Source: Maratus speciosus
Taxonomy: Eukaryota > Arthropoda > Arachnida > Araneae > Salticidae
DNA length: 64,000 nt
Assembly (NCBI GenBank): GCA_963932465.1
Contig: OZ010788.1
Location: forward strand, 668,010,484-668,074,483
Reading direction: 5' to 3'
Shown: positions 1-10,300 of the stretch, in pieces
Position numbering within the stretch: the stretch's first letter is position 1
How the letters are laid out: each line of letters opens with the position of its first letter
The notes under the pieces: generated by a model
Databases searched by the model: none
The model's input: only the letters and a program-made list of their open reading frames with translations
What the model was told of the DNA's origin: nothing
Made by a program: the position numbers and the translations under genes

Positions 1-138
1 TCACCGATGCTGGATTTGTTTGCGTCTCATGTTTCGCCGCAGGATTGTGTGCTCATGAAGACTATTCCATTTTGTGCTGCAGTTGCAGCCTTATCAATAT
101 ATGTGGGAAGTTCTATGCTGGGCATTGTCCTCGTAGCT
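1..138 (+). other. Possible terminal coding exon, unassigned
   Basis: Frame 1 is open from the window edge to a TAA at 136-138 (45 residues plus stop). The last 26 residues are mostly hydrophobic (start TIPFCAAVAALSIYVG) and could form one membrane segment. The stretch is richer in GC than its surroundings. An open run this short is not rare by chance and I recognise no family, so this is only a candidate last exon of a gene lying to the left. The rest of 139-357 shows nothing recognisable. Confidence 0.2.
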
Positions 139-357
139 TAACCCATCAACCGCTGGTGTTGTGTTCACGCAACGGTCAAAAGAAATGCACATATTTAAAT
201 GTTTTACATACCCACCACTATTTTCCAATTTAAAAATGGGCCTTACTTAAAGACGTAAAATTTTAAGATCATATAAAGCGAAATTTATTTTTCAGAGTAT
301 GTGGTGGCAAACGACATTCCGCTAAAAAGTTGAAAATTTCAAACTTATAGTTTTGGC

Positions 358-430
358 GGTTAATGGGTTAAATGGTAGAGCACTTGAAGCGCTATTCCAA
401 GGGTTCCGGGTTCAATTCCCGGCTTGGACG
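358..430 (+). repeat. tRNA-like sequence, probable SINE head or tRNA pseudogene
   Basis: It contains a good Pol III B box (GGTTCAATTCC at about 409-419) in a T-arm with a five-pair stem (CCGGG/CCCGG), and an A-box-like GGGTTAAATGGTAG upstream. The 3' acceptor strand (CTTGGACG) has no matching 5' strand, so a working tRNA is unlikely. A tRNA-derived retroposon or relic is the better reading. No clear target duplication was found. Confidence 0.5.
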
Positions 431-736
431 TTTTCCCATTGTTAGTTCTAGGCTTCGTTAGCAATGTGATAAATCACCTATTATATATCCAATTACTCTA
501 TTTTACAGCACTGAAGTGTGAGCAGAACGTTCAGAGATATAACTGGCAGAAACTATTAACCCTAATAGCATAACCAGTTGATGCTACATCATTGTAATAT
601 CGCTATAGTCAAAAAGTGGTGACAGTTATAACGTTCTCCAGAATTCTAGGATTGCGACTGAAAGATAAATGGCGGTTGTCGTACCGGATTTTTTGAAGCT
701 TTTGTACGGTTCCTTGAATTCACAACCAATGACAAA
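431..736. other. Unassigned intergenic stretch
   Basis: AT-rich sequence with no open frame, repeat end or family I recognise. Confidence 0.4.
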
Positions 737-907
737 ACAGGGTTCGCACGTTATTAAGCAACGCCCCATTTTGTAAGGACTCTACCATCAGTATTATTAT
801 AAAGATCATTTTCTTCACGATTCATGAAGTAGAAGATAGTTTTATGCGATTACTCGTGGTAGAGTCCTTACAAAATGGGGCGTGGCTTAATAGCGTGCGA
901 ACCCTGT
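737..907. mobile_element. 171-bp MITE with about 51-bp terminal inverted repeats
   Basis: Ends ACAGGGTTCGCACG and CGTGCGAACCCTGT start nearly identical arms (about 49 of 51 bases) at 737-787 and 857-907, with a short unique loop. It has no coding capacity. The superfamily is not assigned because the target duplication is ambiguous (AAA on both sides). Confidence 0.85.
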
Positions 908-1247
908 AAAAGTATTCTTCGCCTTATTTTTCTAAGATTATATGAGCGAAGAATACATCTAGAAAATACTGGTATTCAAATGCAAGAGGCAGTACAAAAG
1001 CTGACGGAGTTTACTAATTTCAATGACGGAATAAGACTATTTCCCACGTCACTTGAATTCAACGCAAATACCAATAGTTTCTAAAAGTATTCTTACCTTA
1101 TTTTTCTAAGATTAAATGAGCGAAAAATACATCTAGAAAAAAACTGGTATTCAAGAGCAAGAGGCAGTACAAAAGCTGACGGGGTTTGCTAATTTCAGCA
1201 ACGGAATAAGACTATTTCCCACATCACTTGAAGTTAACGTAAACAGT
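908..1247 (+). repeat. Two-unit tandem repeat, about 170 bp each
   Basis: Unit 1 (908-1082) and unit 2 (1083-1247) align along their length, sharing for example AGTATTCTT, GAGGCAGTACAAAAGCTGAC and GACTATTTCCCAC. Point differences and small indels indicate an old duplication. A short open frame in unit 1 is not conserved in unit 2. It directly abuts the MITE ending at 907. Confidence 0.85.
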
Positions 1248-1342
1248 AAGAATCTGTGCTTTCCCGTTGTGATCAATGTGGAATCACTGCGCTATTAAGA
1301 AATTATCAATATACTATACAGGGCTATTACAAATGTTTTCAG

Positions 1343-1489
1343 TTACAAATGTTCGATATGTGACCCTCTTGTTACATGGCATACGTCCAATCTGTAATCC
1401 AGTTCGTCCCAAACATTTTGTAGCATCATTCTGTCAATGGTTCTGAATTCTGCACAAATGCTTTCTTTAAGTTCTGGCAATGTCAAAGG
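1343..1489 (-). pseudogene. Tc1/mariner transposase C-terminus, left arm
   Basis: Forty-eight codons plus stop read on the minus strand, including RTIDRMMLQNVWDELDYRLD and ending GSHIEHL. This is the C-terminal tail common to many arthropod IS630-Tc1-mariner (DDE_3) transposases, after the catalytic core. The catalytic residues and the DNA-binding N-terminus are absent, so it cannot act. It is matched by a second copy on the plus strand at 2114-2236, with the two stop codons facing the element ends. The family call rests on recalled motif similarity. Confidence 0.75.
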
Positions 1490-1533
1490 CATTGTTTATG
1501 CACCACAAATGCCGAAAACAAAGTGTTCAGAAC

Positions 1534-2112
1534 TTAACCCCTTAATTCTCGCTCCCGGCAATGTCACAGGCTGAGATGTCGTTCGTTATTTCTCTTGCCC
1601 CTCCTATTTCCGGGCAGGAGACTTAATTGCTGGAAAAACTTCTGAAACCAGAAAAATTTAACTGGAATTTCCGTCTGAAGTCTATGAATATTTTCACTTG
1701 TGTTTAGTTTTTGGCGCTGATTGTAATGTTGGACTCCGTACTGCATGTTTCGAAATATATCACACTCAAAACAATTATTAATAATCAAAATTTAAGGCTT
1801 ATATATTATTCTAAATATTATTTGTAATAATTTGTGTGATGATGTTAAATAAAGATCTAAGATATGAAAAAGAAAGGTCTTATTCGCATTTATTTGTATG
1901 GTGTAAAACAAATATTAAGACACAGAATTCTCGCATGATGGCTTTTCTACAAATGTGTATTTGTTCTATATCATCTTTTTTTTTCGCCTTAAAAAAGAAC
2001 TAATTGCATATTTTACTTAGAAACCTTATAATTATTCAATTTCTGTAATTAAAAAAAAATAGGTACTTTTTTGATGGTTTTTCTAAATATTAAGCGATCC
2101 TTAAGGGGTTAA
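1534..2112. mobile_element. TTAA-bounded piggyBac-type MITE, 579 bp, nested
   Basis: It starts TTAACCCCTTAATTCTCGC and ends CTTAAGGGGTTAA, with the TTAA target at both sides. The left end matches the MITEs at 19188 and 21256 (TCTCGCTCCCG followed by CACAGGCTG). It is longer than those relatives, so it may itself hold another insertion or represent a less deleted form. It sits in the loop of the foldback mariner. A 74-codon minus-strand frame here has no recognisable product. Confidence 0.7.
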
Positions 2113-2113
2113 A

Positions 2114-2236
2114 GAACGTATTTGTGATGCTTTCAGAACAATTGACAGAGTGATGCTACAAAATGTTTGGAACGAACTCGATTACAGATTGGACGTGTGC
2201 CGTGTAACAAAAGGGTCACACATCGAACATTTGTAA
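2114..2236 (+). pseudogene. Tc1/mariner transposase C-terminus, right arm
   Basis: Forty codons plus stop, beginning ERICDAFRTIDRVMLQ and ending VTKGSHIEHL. It is the plus-strand counterpart of 1343-1489 and differs at about nine of 40 aligned residues, so the two arms are old. Its left edge is cut exactly by the MITE ending at 2112. No catalytic domain remains. Confidence 0.75.
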
Positions 2237-2527
2237 CTGAAAAAAACTTAGTATATTTCTTTTTAAATTCATGGATCACTTATTGTAATATGTGCAGTAG
2301 TTTTGAAAATATGATTTTTTAATATCGGGTCATCATTTGTAATAGCCCTGTATTATTATTACATTTCAAAAAACAATATAAATTTTTAATAACAATAACA
2401 ATTTTAATATGCATTTTTTAAATATAAAAGCGAGATGTATTATAAATACACCTATGTATTATAATCTATGTATTATAAATACATGGATTTGTTAAACATG
2501 GATATGTACATTACAAGTTCAGGAATT

Positions 2528-2609
2528 AAAGAAGAAAAGTCTATATTATAATGCTTGCTGAAGCTAAGTCTAAAGAAGAAAAGTCTATATTATAATGCTT
2601 GCTGAAGCT
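2528..2609 (+). repeat. 38-bp direct duplication, 44-bp period
   Basis: AAAGAAGAAAAGTCTATATT and the following 18 bases occur at 2528-2565 and again at 2572-2609. The copies look identical, so this is a recent local duplication. It lies directly before the GC-rich island. Confidence 0.8.
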
Positions 2610-2858
2610 GCTTGCGATGAAGCTACCGGACGACTCCTAGCTTCCTAGCTACTTCGAGCCCATTATTAGTCTCGGTCGGGGGAGGGCGGGTTAGTCGACC
2701 GACGCGGAGAGCGGCCTATCGTCCGCAGCTCTTTATTCTACTACTCTAGTCCGACTCTTTTGCGGAAGCAAGATACGTAGGTCCTCAGCCACGTCCCGAG
2801 TGAAAGACTCTCTAGCGAAAGCAACGTTGAAAAAAAAAAAAATAAATAAAATAAAAAA
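2606..2858 (+). repeat. GC-rich insert with A-rich tail, possible retroposed RNA
   Basis: About 220 bases are far richer in GC than the flanks (for example GGTCGGGGGAGGGCGGG near 2677-2693 and GACGCGGAGAGCGGCC near 2701). It ends in an A-rich tail from 2830. A GC-rich body with a 3' A tail suggests reverse transcription of an RNA or the 3' end of a non-LTR element. I found no A/B boxes and no snRNA or rRNA I recognise, and no convincing target duplication. Confidence 0.4.
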
Positions 2859-2911
2859 TTGAAACCGGAAAAATTTAAATGGGAAATTATACAAAATAAA
2901 GACACCGATCC

Positions 2912-4247
2912 TCTATAACCAGTGTTGCCAGATTGGGGATTTTGTCCCCATTTTGGGGAATTTTGAGCCTCCAGGGGAATTTTTTGGGGACAAGTAGTTC
3001 TTGGGGAAATGTTTGGGGACTATCAACCTTTTTGGGGAAAAAATTGGGGAATTTTTTTTCACTATTTCACGTAAATTTTACTTTAAGTCGTTTCACAACA
3101 CTGGATCTCTCTCAAATTCAATTTTTATTTGGAAAACGAAAATAAAATACAGAAATCCGAGATATCAATCATTGTTGTCGGGGTCGTGCTAATCGTTTAT
3201 AGTTTAGACGTATCACAGGTGCATCACCGACCTGCCTTGGACTATCCCCGCCTGAATTTTCAGATCACTAATTGCGGATGATATTCCTAGTCATCGTGAA
3301 CAGACACACAAACACATATCCACATTTATTTTATTAGCATAGACTTGTACAACAGAAATAAAAGCAATTTATAACTTTCTTTGTTTAAGGCTGATTAATT
3401 TGTGCTTTATGGAATGACAGTAGAGATTTTTGCAAGACATGTAATTGCATACTACAATCACATTGCTACGTTTATAATTGAACATTGCTCAATAAATGCA
3501 GCAGCCCCCCACTGCCCCAATTTCTCCTTATAAAAAACTTGAATGAAAACTCTGCGCTCTTAAACGGCATAAACCTTCAGATTACAAAATCTTCAGGACG
3601 TATGCATAAAGTTCATTTGCAGTGCTTTTTAAAAGATTTAATTAAAGATGTGTAAAGCAGCTTTTTTTTTTATTATTATTATTGACAAAAGTACGGTGAT
3701 TGATACAACGAAGAGGCTTAGGTGCTTCAGTAGGTATGAAAAGCATTGAAAACAATGTTTTATAGCTTAAGTAAGATAGAAGTAGATGATACCACGAACA
3801 TCTCAGATTCATTCAAACCCCAACTGATAAGAGATGATTTAAACCTTGAAAAAGTTATTGGTATAAGTGTAGATGGAGCTAATGCAATGGTAGGCCAGCA
3901 TCATCGATTGGCAACAATTTAAAAAACAAGTGTAAACGAACTTGTCGTTGTAAAATGTATCTTCATTCCTGTCGTAAAGTTGCGAATATGCATGCAAATT
4001 TCGGCAGACTTTAAATGTTTATTTTTTGTAAATGGGGAATTTTTTGAAAAAAATGCTTGATTTGGGGAAAATTTTTGAGTTTAAAACAGTTAAAAAAAAT
4101 TTATAGTGAAAAATTGAAAGTTGAAAATTTACTTTTTTGAGTAGAAATTGCGTTGGGGACTTTTTCGGAAAAAAGCACTGATTTGGGGAAATTTTCAGAA
4201 TTTTTGGGGAAATTGACTTTCGACTATCTGGCAACACTGTCTATAAC
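2912..4247 (+). mobile_element. hAT element, 1320 bp, with exact 8-bp target duplication
   Basis: The terminal repeats are CAGTGTTGCCAGAT (from 2920) and ATCTGGCAACACTG (to 4239), flanked on both sides by TCTATAAC (2912-2919 and 4240-4247). The 8-bp duplication and CA..TG ends are typical of hAT transposons. Both ends are rich in repeated TTGGGGAA blocks, possibly subterminal transposase-binding repeats. The interior holds a broken transposase fragment (3758-4014). An internally deleted, inverted relative lies at 45840-46332. Confidence 0.9.
3758..4014 (+). pseudogene. hAT-family transposase fragment, frameshifted
   Basis: An open run of 54 codons ends at TAA 3920-3922. It contains EKVIGISVDGANAMVGQHH, matching the pattern around the conserved aspartate of hAT-type transposases (IGI-x-x-DGANxMVG), where the Asp is catalytic. 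Downstream the similarity seems to continue in other frames (a KC then HS pattern), showing at least one frameshift. The N-terminal zinc finger and C-terminal dimerisation region are missing. Its position inside an element with hAT ends supports the call. Confidence 0.7.
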
Positions 4248-4550
4248 TCTTTGGACTCTGGCGCCTCTTACACAAATTTTATTCGGTAAGCACCACTTTT
4301 TAAAAAGAAGTTTCCTTCAAGTACACAAGTTCAAAAAATGCTCTGGTTAAATAAGGCAAATTTTATATTCCTTGATTACTGGTGCCAAAAACAAATTTCG
4401 CAAAGAAAGATGATGCCGCCGCAGCGGCGACAACGAAGTGCAAAGGATTAATATGCTACAGTAGCTTTATATTTCGTACGGTAGCTTTATATTTCGGAAG
4501 AATTGGTGGTTTAGAATACAATATAATAAAACTTCTAGGCATCTAAAGCA

Positions 4551-4758
4551 TTAACCCCTTCGCGACGGGAGCCTTTTACGAAATGTTTATTACTTTGCTA
4601 CCGGTTTTAAAAAACAGAAGTTTGTGCCTATTCAAATCGGGAAAATGCTCGGATTAAATAAGGCAAATTTTACAGTAAAATTTTACTGGTGAGGTTAAAC
4701 GAGGATCCTTAGGCCTATTTCCGGCACGTATACGTGTCGCTCGTCCCCAAGGGGTTAA
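4551..4758. mobile_element. TTAA-bounded MITE, 208 bp
   Basis: The ends are TTAACCCCTTCGCGACGGGA and TCGTCCCCAAGGGGTTAA. TTAA duplication with CCC-starting ends is the piggyBac pattern. It has no coding capacity. It belongs to the group of 208-218 bp elements found throughout the window. Confidence 0.85.
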
Positions 4759-4950
4759 GACGTGTACCTGAAATACAGAAAACCTCCAAAATTTCTGTTA
4801 TTATTTCACATCTAATGAGAAAAATAGCACTTGTCCAATACTGAAATTTAGCATCTACCTAAATAAAGCATTATTGTGCATAGTTAAAAATCTAAAAAAA
4901 CCCCAAGATCCCCTATTAAAATTTCCTTTCATTTCTTCTTTCTCCTGTTT

Positions 4951-5520
4951 AGCTCACAGGCTATCAAAGCATGAGAGCTAATATACCCGTAGGTTCTGTA
5001 TGTACATATGAATGTACGTATGTATGTTTATACGTAATGCGATAACTCTTGATAGAGATATCCGATTTGCTCCAAAAATTTTTTCTAGTTTCATTTTGAT
5101 AAGGAGCTTCTCTAATTAGTTTTGGAGGTTCATTGGTTAAGTATAAAGGGGGGGGGGAACGGGAGGCTAGTACCACCTTAATTTAGATAAATGTGTTTTT
5201 CTTCTATCCGATTTGCTACAATTTGGTATATCGGTTAATTCTGATAAGACGCTTCCAAGATTAGATTTGGAGGTTCCATTGTTTAAGTATAAAGGGCGGA
5301 ACGGGGGTTAATATCCCCATTAATTTAGATAAAGGGGTTTTTCTATCCGATTCGCTTCAAATTTTGGTATACCGGTTTATTCTGATAAGGCGCTTCCCTG
5401 GGTTAAGTATAAGGATGGGAAAAAGGGGGGGGTATCCCCTACCTTAATTTATTTTTCGAGGGGCATTATTCTTTGAAATAAGAGTATAAGATACAATCAG
5501 AGTGGATAGCCTGTGAGCTC
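4951..5520. mobile_element. Element with 15-bp inverted ends and three about 143-bp repeats
   Basis: AGCTCACAGGCTATC at 4951 is inverted at 5505-5519 (GATAGCCTGTGAGCT). Between them, three tandem units start at about 5090, 5235 and 5376 (TTCTGATAAGRCGCTTCC; periods 145 and 141), each followed by GTTAAGTATAAAGG and a G run. The layout resembles Helentron/DINE-1-like elements, but no 3' stem-loop or insertion site was pinned down, so the class is open. Confidence 0.6.
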
Positions 5521-5722
5521 AATGCCATCAGTTTAACTGGGCACTTTTCTAACACTTACACGTTAACACTTTCTAACGTACTTGAAAATCGTTTACGTTT
5601 ATGGTTTGTGTGTCCATGCTCTAACGCGCGTAAATTACTCGGATTTCGAAGCAAATTATACACGTCATTGAAGTTTACTATGCAATATTTGGTATAGAAA
5701 AAGAAATGTTTAGTGTTTATAG

Positions 5723-6130
5723 CTCGTTTACAGGAACACCAAAAATAATTCCGTTATAATACGTTCTGTTCGGAAAAATCGTTAGCAGTGCATTTTAATG
5801 ATGTTACGCTATTTCAAACATATTGAAATTGATACACAACAATACAATTTGCTTAATAGAGTATATGGCATGCATAGCATTAATCGTTCATTTATAGGGA
5901 CACACAAAAGAATTCTGTTATAATACGTTCTGTTTGGACAAATCGTTAGCGGTGCATTTTAATGATGATACGCTCTTTCAAACATATTGAAATTGATACA
6001 CAACAATACAGTATGCTTAATACAGTATATGGCGTGCATAGCATTCATAGTTCATTTGAACGGACACACAAAAGTATTCGGTTACAGTAATGTCTATGAG
6101 CAATAATTGGTGGAAGTGCGTTTTCTGTTG
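5723..6130 (+). repeat. Tandem repeat, 164-bp period, about 2.5 units
   Basis: The motif CYGTTATAATACGTTCTG and its diverged third form begin at 5751, 5915 and 6079, exactly 164 apart. Each unit carries GACACACAAAAG, GCATTTTAATGATG and TTGAAATTGATACACAACAA. Related units in the opposite orientation occur at about 14400-15540 and 59450-59930. Confidence 0.85.
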
Positions 6131-7142
6131 TGGTAAATGGTTTTAAATTAAACTAATTTTATGCACGATACGTAGTGTGTATCATTTCTATAGATAATAT
6201 ACAAGACAGCACAAATGTTGGACGAAATTGCGGAAGAAGAATTTTGAACTGCATAACTGAACTAAATTTTTGCATACTACCAAGCTATCCCCTTCTGTCC
6301 CTGGGTCCCCATATCAAAATATCTGTTCGTTTCCTTATAAAAATTTAAATGTCCAATTGTTTTACATTTTCACATCACTTCTTAATAGCTGAATGTCTTT
6401 TGCGTTCAAAGGAAATGAATAAATGGCAGCACCTAAGTTGATTCCCACATAAAATAAATGTTATTTTCATCTGAGTTTGCAAAATGCCTGAAAATGACCA
6501 AAAGACAGTATGACCAAGAAAGTGAGAAATTTTCATAAGTATTTAACTTAAATCTTTTTCAATAAATAATTTTGAAGATTTGTAGATTATTTACTTGTTT
6601 AACCCTTTGTCTACTGACGGTACTTATAAGTACCACTCACTTTAAACTTTTATACCATAGAGAATATTACTAATATTCTAATGCTACTTTGTAAAAATCT
6701 CTCTTTTAACTCCGCTGTATCCGAATACATGGCAGCAGTAGTTCTAGGATTGTTATTTTAGAGAGGAATGAGGCTATCTTTGAAGCAGTCGATGTGTTTT
6801 GTGCCGACATTTTGTGCAGATTGCCACGCTCGTCTTTTCATTGCTGCAAACACAGTAAAGGATATAAGATAAATGTTGGATTTTTTGTGTGTTCATTGAT
6901 CTTAGAATACACTTTGACTAGCTATATTAGGTGAACGGTGCATTTATTTGATTTAGCAGTTGAATTACTCGGTGTTACTTATAAGTACCGTCAGTACACT
7001 GGGTGCTGGAGAAAAACTTCTTGTTTACTTTTCGTCTGTGTAGTTATCCATCGTTTTCATCTGCTTTAAAATGTAATTACTAAAATGTAGTGTAATAATG
7101 ATTTCCCTGGTATTTCTTTTCTGTTTCATTGTTATTTTTTAT

Positions 7143-7301
7143 AGGAATTCGAAAAAGTTGCGGCACCGGCTCGTTTTTGCTGTGCTAAAAATGGCATATG
7201 TAAATTCATATATTGCATATGTGGAGATGCGAGAGAACATGTTGTCCCTGGAATATTGGCGTCGCATAACTAAAGGACTGCTAACAAGATCGAAACTTTA
7301 A
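7143..7301 (+). pseudogene. piggyBac transposase C-terminal fragment
   Basis: The last about 52 codons of a 67-codon frame read NSKKLRHRLVFAVLKMAYVN then SYIAYVEMR, ending SLEYWRRITKGLLTRSKL. This resembles the C-terminal part of the DDE_1_7 (piggyBac) domain, where a K-R-basic stretch precedes a hydrophobic helix with VNSYI and a later leucine-rich helix. The catalytic aspartates and cysteine-rich tail are absent. An AG preceded by a T-rich tract at about 7143 could be an old splice acceptor or chance. Location inside TTAA/CCC ends supports the call. Confidence 0.65.
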
Positions 7302-7316
7302 AAAAAAATAGTTTTT

Positions 7317-7475
7317 TTAACCCTTTCAGGAGCAGAGCATTTTCAATTCTAAAGTGTTGAAATAAATGATTGGCACCGGAATTTGCCAAACGATTTATTT
7401 GTAAATAAAAAAAGCCTGTATATCACAAACTTATTAAATCAAAAATATTTTCTGGTGCCAGTTGAAATACCTTGT
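7317..7475. mobile_element. Truncated TTAA-type MITE (left part)
   Basis: TTAACCCTTTCAGGAGCAGA followed by TTGGCACCGGAATTTG matches the left end of the 29552-29765 element. Similarity ends near 7475 with no right terminus, so the copy is broken. Confidence 0.6.
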
Positions 7476-8065
7476 GGGTTTTCTGTTACCATATTTTAGT
7501 CATAGTGTACTGACGGTAGTTTAAAGTACCACTTTAATTAATTACCTATAAATAATTAAATTTCTCACGGGTGAGTATTTTTTTATGTTTATCCTTTAAT
7601 TTTCATTGTAGTAACTGAAAAAAAAAATATTACATGAAAAAAATTTCAGTAGATCATAATTCCGTTAGATAAAGGGTTAAAGGGAAATTTGTGATTGCGT
7701 TAATTTAGTTTAATGGTTATTAAATTGGTGTTTTAAAGGGATTTTGTGGTTTTAAATCCATATTTTTGAATCTAAATTACTAAGCGCCGAAAGGATCAAT
7801 TTCAAAAAAGATATTTTTTTCTGTCATTTACAATGTCATTTTGTTTGAAAAAAACCCAATGAATAAGCATTTGTATTATTATTTTAGTTTCGGAGCTGAA
7901 GAGGTTAAGATACTATTTTTGATGATACTATTTTACATATGATACTATTTTTGCATACTACTACTATACAACTGTATAGACCATATACAGCTCTGGTACT
8001 TACTGAAATTCGATTTTCAAATGTTTTCCTTTTTTTTTTTTACTTAGACATCAACGTCCACCTTA

Positions 8066-8283
8066 TTAATCTTTTCGAGGGCGGCGGTACATTTACAAAA
8101 CCACATAATTTGAATTCCCAAATACCACACTGGTACCAGAATTTTGGTTATAAAATTACCCATTTATTATATGTGTGAAATGTAGCTTTTTCTTACTTCC
8201 AAATAAATTTTTTTGTAAATTCCGGTGTCAGTCCTTCATTTCGCATTTTAGCAATGAAAGTGTCTTGCACCTGAAAGGGTTAA
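8066..8283. mobile_element. TTAA-bounded MITE, 218 bp
   Basis: TTAATCTTTTCGAGGGCGGC at the left and CACCTGAAAGGGTTAA at the right, with the internal paired motifs TGGTACCAGAATTTTGG and AATTCCGGTGTCA. Same group as 9613-9829, 24708-24920, 29552-29765 and 33092-33307. Confidence 0.75.
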
Positions 8284-8834
8284 ACGGTAAAAAATTGTTA
8301 CACTCTTCTGAAAATGCTGGAAAATGTTTCATAATCTGCGCATGACTTTTCTTTCTTGCTTTATTTCTACTTGGAAATCAATCAATATGTTCCCGAATTC
8401 TTTTTCAAGCCAATCATCATTCGCAGTAAAAGCTTAAAAATCAAACAGTAATATAATAAACTAGAAAACAAATTTAAAAGTAATAACATTGGAATATATG
8501 TGTGCCAGATAAGAACCTACTAAACTGAAAAATAAATTGAAAAATAACAACACTCGAATACATGTATTAAGAAAAAGCGGAAAGCACGGATCAAAAATCT
8601 CTGTAATCCTTAGGAGACAAGTCACAAAACAATCATCCCAACTTACAGAAGGCCAGCTGCAGAAATAAAATCCAGTTCTAAAGGCAAGTTATTTCCGTTC
8701 GTAATTCACTAGCAATTTTCTTAGAAAATGGCATTAGAAAAAAATGTTCGGGGCGCAAAAATTTTTCCAAACTTCTTAATCAGTATTCGCAAGGAGTCCT
8801 TTGATTTTCCTGCAAGCACTGTCAGCAACGTGAT
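8284..8834. other. Unassigned AT-rich stretch
   Basis: A weak local duplication of about 75 bp (AAACTAGAAAA-like and AAACTGAAAAATAAATTGAA) around 8458-8570; otherwise nothing supported. Confidence 0.4.
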
Positions 8835-9612
8835 TGGAATGCAGCTACAAGAAAGTAATTAAAGTAAAACTTGTACCGCTGATAACTCTTAAGATTATGA
8901 AAAGTGATACTCTTGCTTAGATTGGTGGGAGAAGAAGTAAAATAGCGTTGATGGAATTCTGAATTAAAAACAGAAATCGTCTGCTGTATTCAGGGAATTA
9001 GTTTGCTCAATTAGGCTTAATCCTCTAAATTGAAAATGGCAAAATTTTTACGATTCATTTCATTTTTGGTAAGGTTTAGGTTTAGTTTATTTAATTTGCT
9101 TATTTTCTTTCAGATGTCATTTTGGTTAAAAGGGAATATTACAGAATTATTTATTTTCATTTAAAACTGAGAAATTCACTTCTTTGATTACGCTTAATTC
9201 ACTTAAATTCAAAATGACGAAATTGAGTAATTTGATTTCTGTTTCATTTTTTTAAAATTCACTTTAGTTATTTGGATAATATTAAAGAGTAATTCATCTT
9301 GACTCTCAATTTATTTAGTTTTGTGAAATAAATTAAACAAGGCTGCAAGAAAACAATTAAAATAAAACTTGTCTCTGATAACTTATGAAAAGTTATACTC
9401 TTCCTTAAATAGAAAGGAGAAGAAGTAAAATAGCGTTGATGGAATGCGGAATTAAAAACAGATATCGTCTGTTTTATTCAGGGAAATAGTTTTTCAATTG
9501 GACTTAATCCTTTAAATTTAAAAAGGCAAAATTATTATGATTAATTACATTTTTGGTAAAGTTTAGGCTTAATTTATTTATTTTCCTTATTTTATTTTAG
9601 ATGTCATTTCGG

Positions 9613-9829
9613 TTAACCCTTACCGGCGCGGACTAATTCTGTTTATAAGTTCATGAAATAATGGACTGACACCAGAATTTATAAATGAAGTTATTAGGAA
9701 ATACGAACTTGTTTATTTTCACGTACGTTATAAAACGAAAATTTTAATTAAACATTCTTGGTGCTGTTCGCAGTTTTGGAATTAAAATTAGGTGTCCTTT
9801 TTTAAGGACACCGCCCTCGAAAGGGTTAA
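9613..9829. mobile_element. TTAA-bounded MITE, 217 bp, in the old array
   Basis: TTAACCCTTACCGGCGCGGA to CGCCCTCGAAAGGGTTAA. The array monomer resumes on both sides, so the insertion postdates the array. Confidence 0.85.
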
Positions 9830-9957
9830 AAAGAAAAGAAATATTACAGAATTATTGAAGTTCATTCAAAATTGAGAAATTCGGTTCTTCAATCAGGCTT
9901 AATTCACTTAAATTGAAAATGGCGAAATTTTGAGTAATTTCATTTATTTTTTATTTT

Positions 9958-10122
9958 TTTTAAATCAGGGGTGTCAAACTGTGGCCCGCCAAATACCACT
10001 AAAATTTTAAAGAAATTGTCTACAAGTTGAATCGCAGAAATTCTACGATTAGATAAGGCAAAGATAACAATAAAATTTTAGTGGTATCTGGCGGGCCACA
10101 GTTTGACACCCCTGTTTTAAAT
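9958..10122. mobile_element. hAT MITE, 149 bp, with perfect 8-bp target duplication
   Basis: The ends CAGGGGTGTCAAACTGTGGC (9966) and its reverse complement (to 10114) are flanked by TTTTAAAT at 9958-9965 and 10115-10122. CAGGGGTGTCAAACT is a known type of hAT terminus. The element is largely two inverted arms and has no coding capacity. Confidence 0.95.
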
Positions 10123-10300
10123 GGTATTTTAGTTAAACAGATAATATTAAAGAATAATTCATGATGACTCTCAATTTATTTAATTTTGTGAAATAAATTA
10201 AACAAGACTTACAAGAAAACAATTAAAGTGAAAGTTGTACTGCTGATAACTCTTAACATTAGTTTTTTAGTCTGTTTAGATTAGCGGGAGAAAAAGTAAA

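Larger units (their letters stand above)
1317..2352. mobile_element. Foldback Tc1/mariner-type element with nested MITE
   Basis: The ends are TACAGGGCTATTACAAAT and its reverse complement at 2335-2352, including the TA target. Each arm carries the same transposase C-terminus, pointing outward, so the element is an inverted dimer of a transposase 3' end. The loop between the arms was later occupied by the TTAA-bounded MITE at 1534-2112. The right arm is longer than the left because of extra sequence after its stop codon (2237-2330). Confidence 0.8.
6599..7680 (+). mobile_element. piggyBac-derived element, 1082 bp, nested
   Basis: It begins TTAACCCTTTGTCTACTG and ends TTAGATAAAGGGTTAA. The paralogous locus reads straight across with a single TTAA at 57845-57848, which confirms insertion with TTAA duplication. 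It contains a transposase C-terminal fragment (7143-7301), a truncated MITE left end (7317 to about 7475) and an internal inverted match of ACTTATAAGTACCGTCAGTA (about 6975) to the left end. Relatives are at 13727-14263 and 25209-25478. Confidence 0.85.
6285..7908. mobile_element. TTAA-type MITE carrying a nested piggyBac element
   Basis: The outer element matches the copy at 57535-58076 along its length; both end TTCGGARCTGAAGAGGTTAA. In this copy the left TTAA has decayed to CTAT (6285-6288). It is interrupted at 6599-7680 by a piggyBac-derived insertion that the other copy lacks, giving a direct empty-site comparison. Confidence 0.85.
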
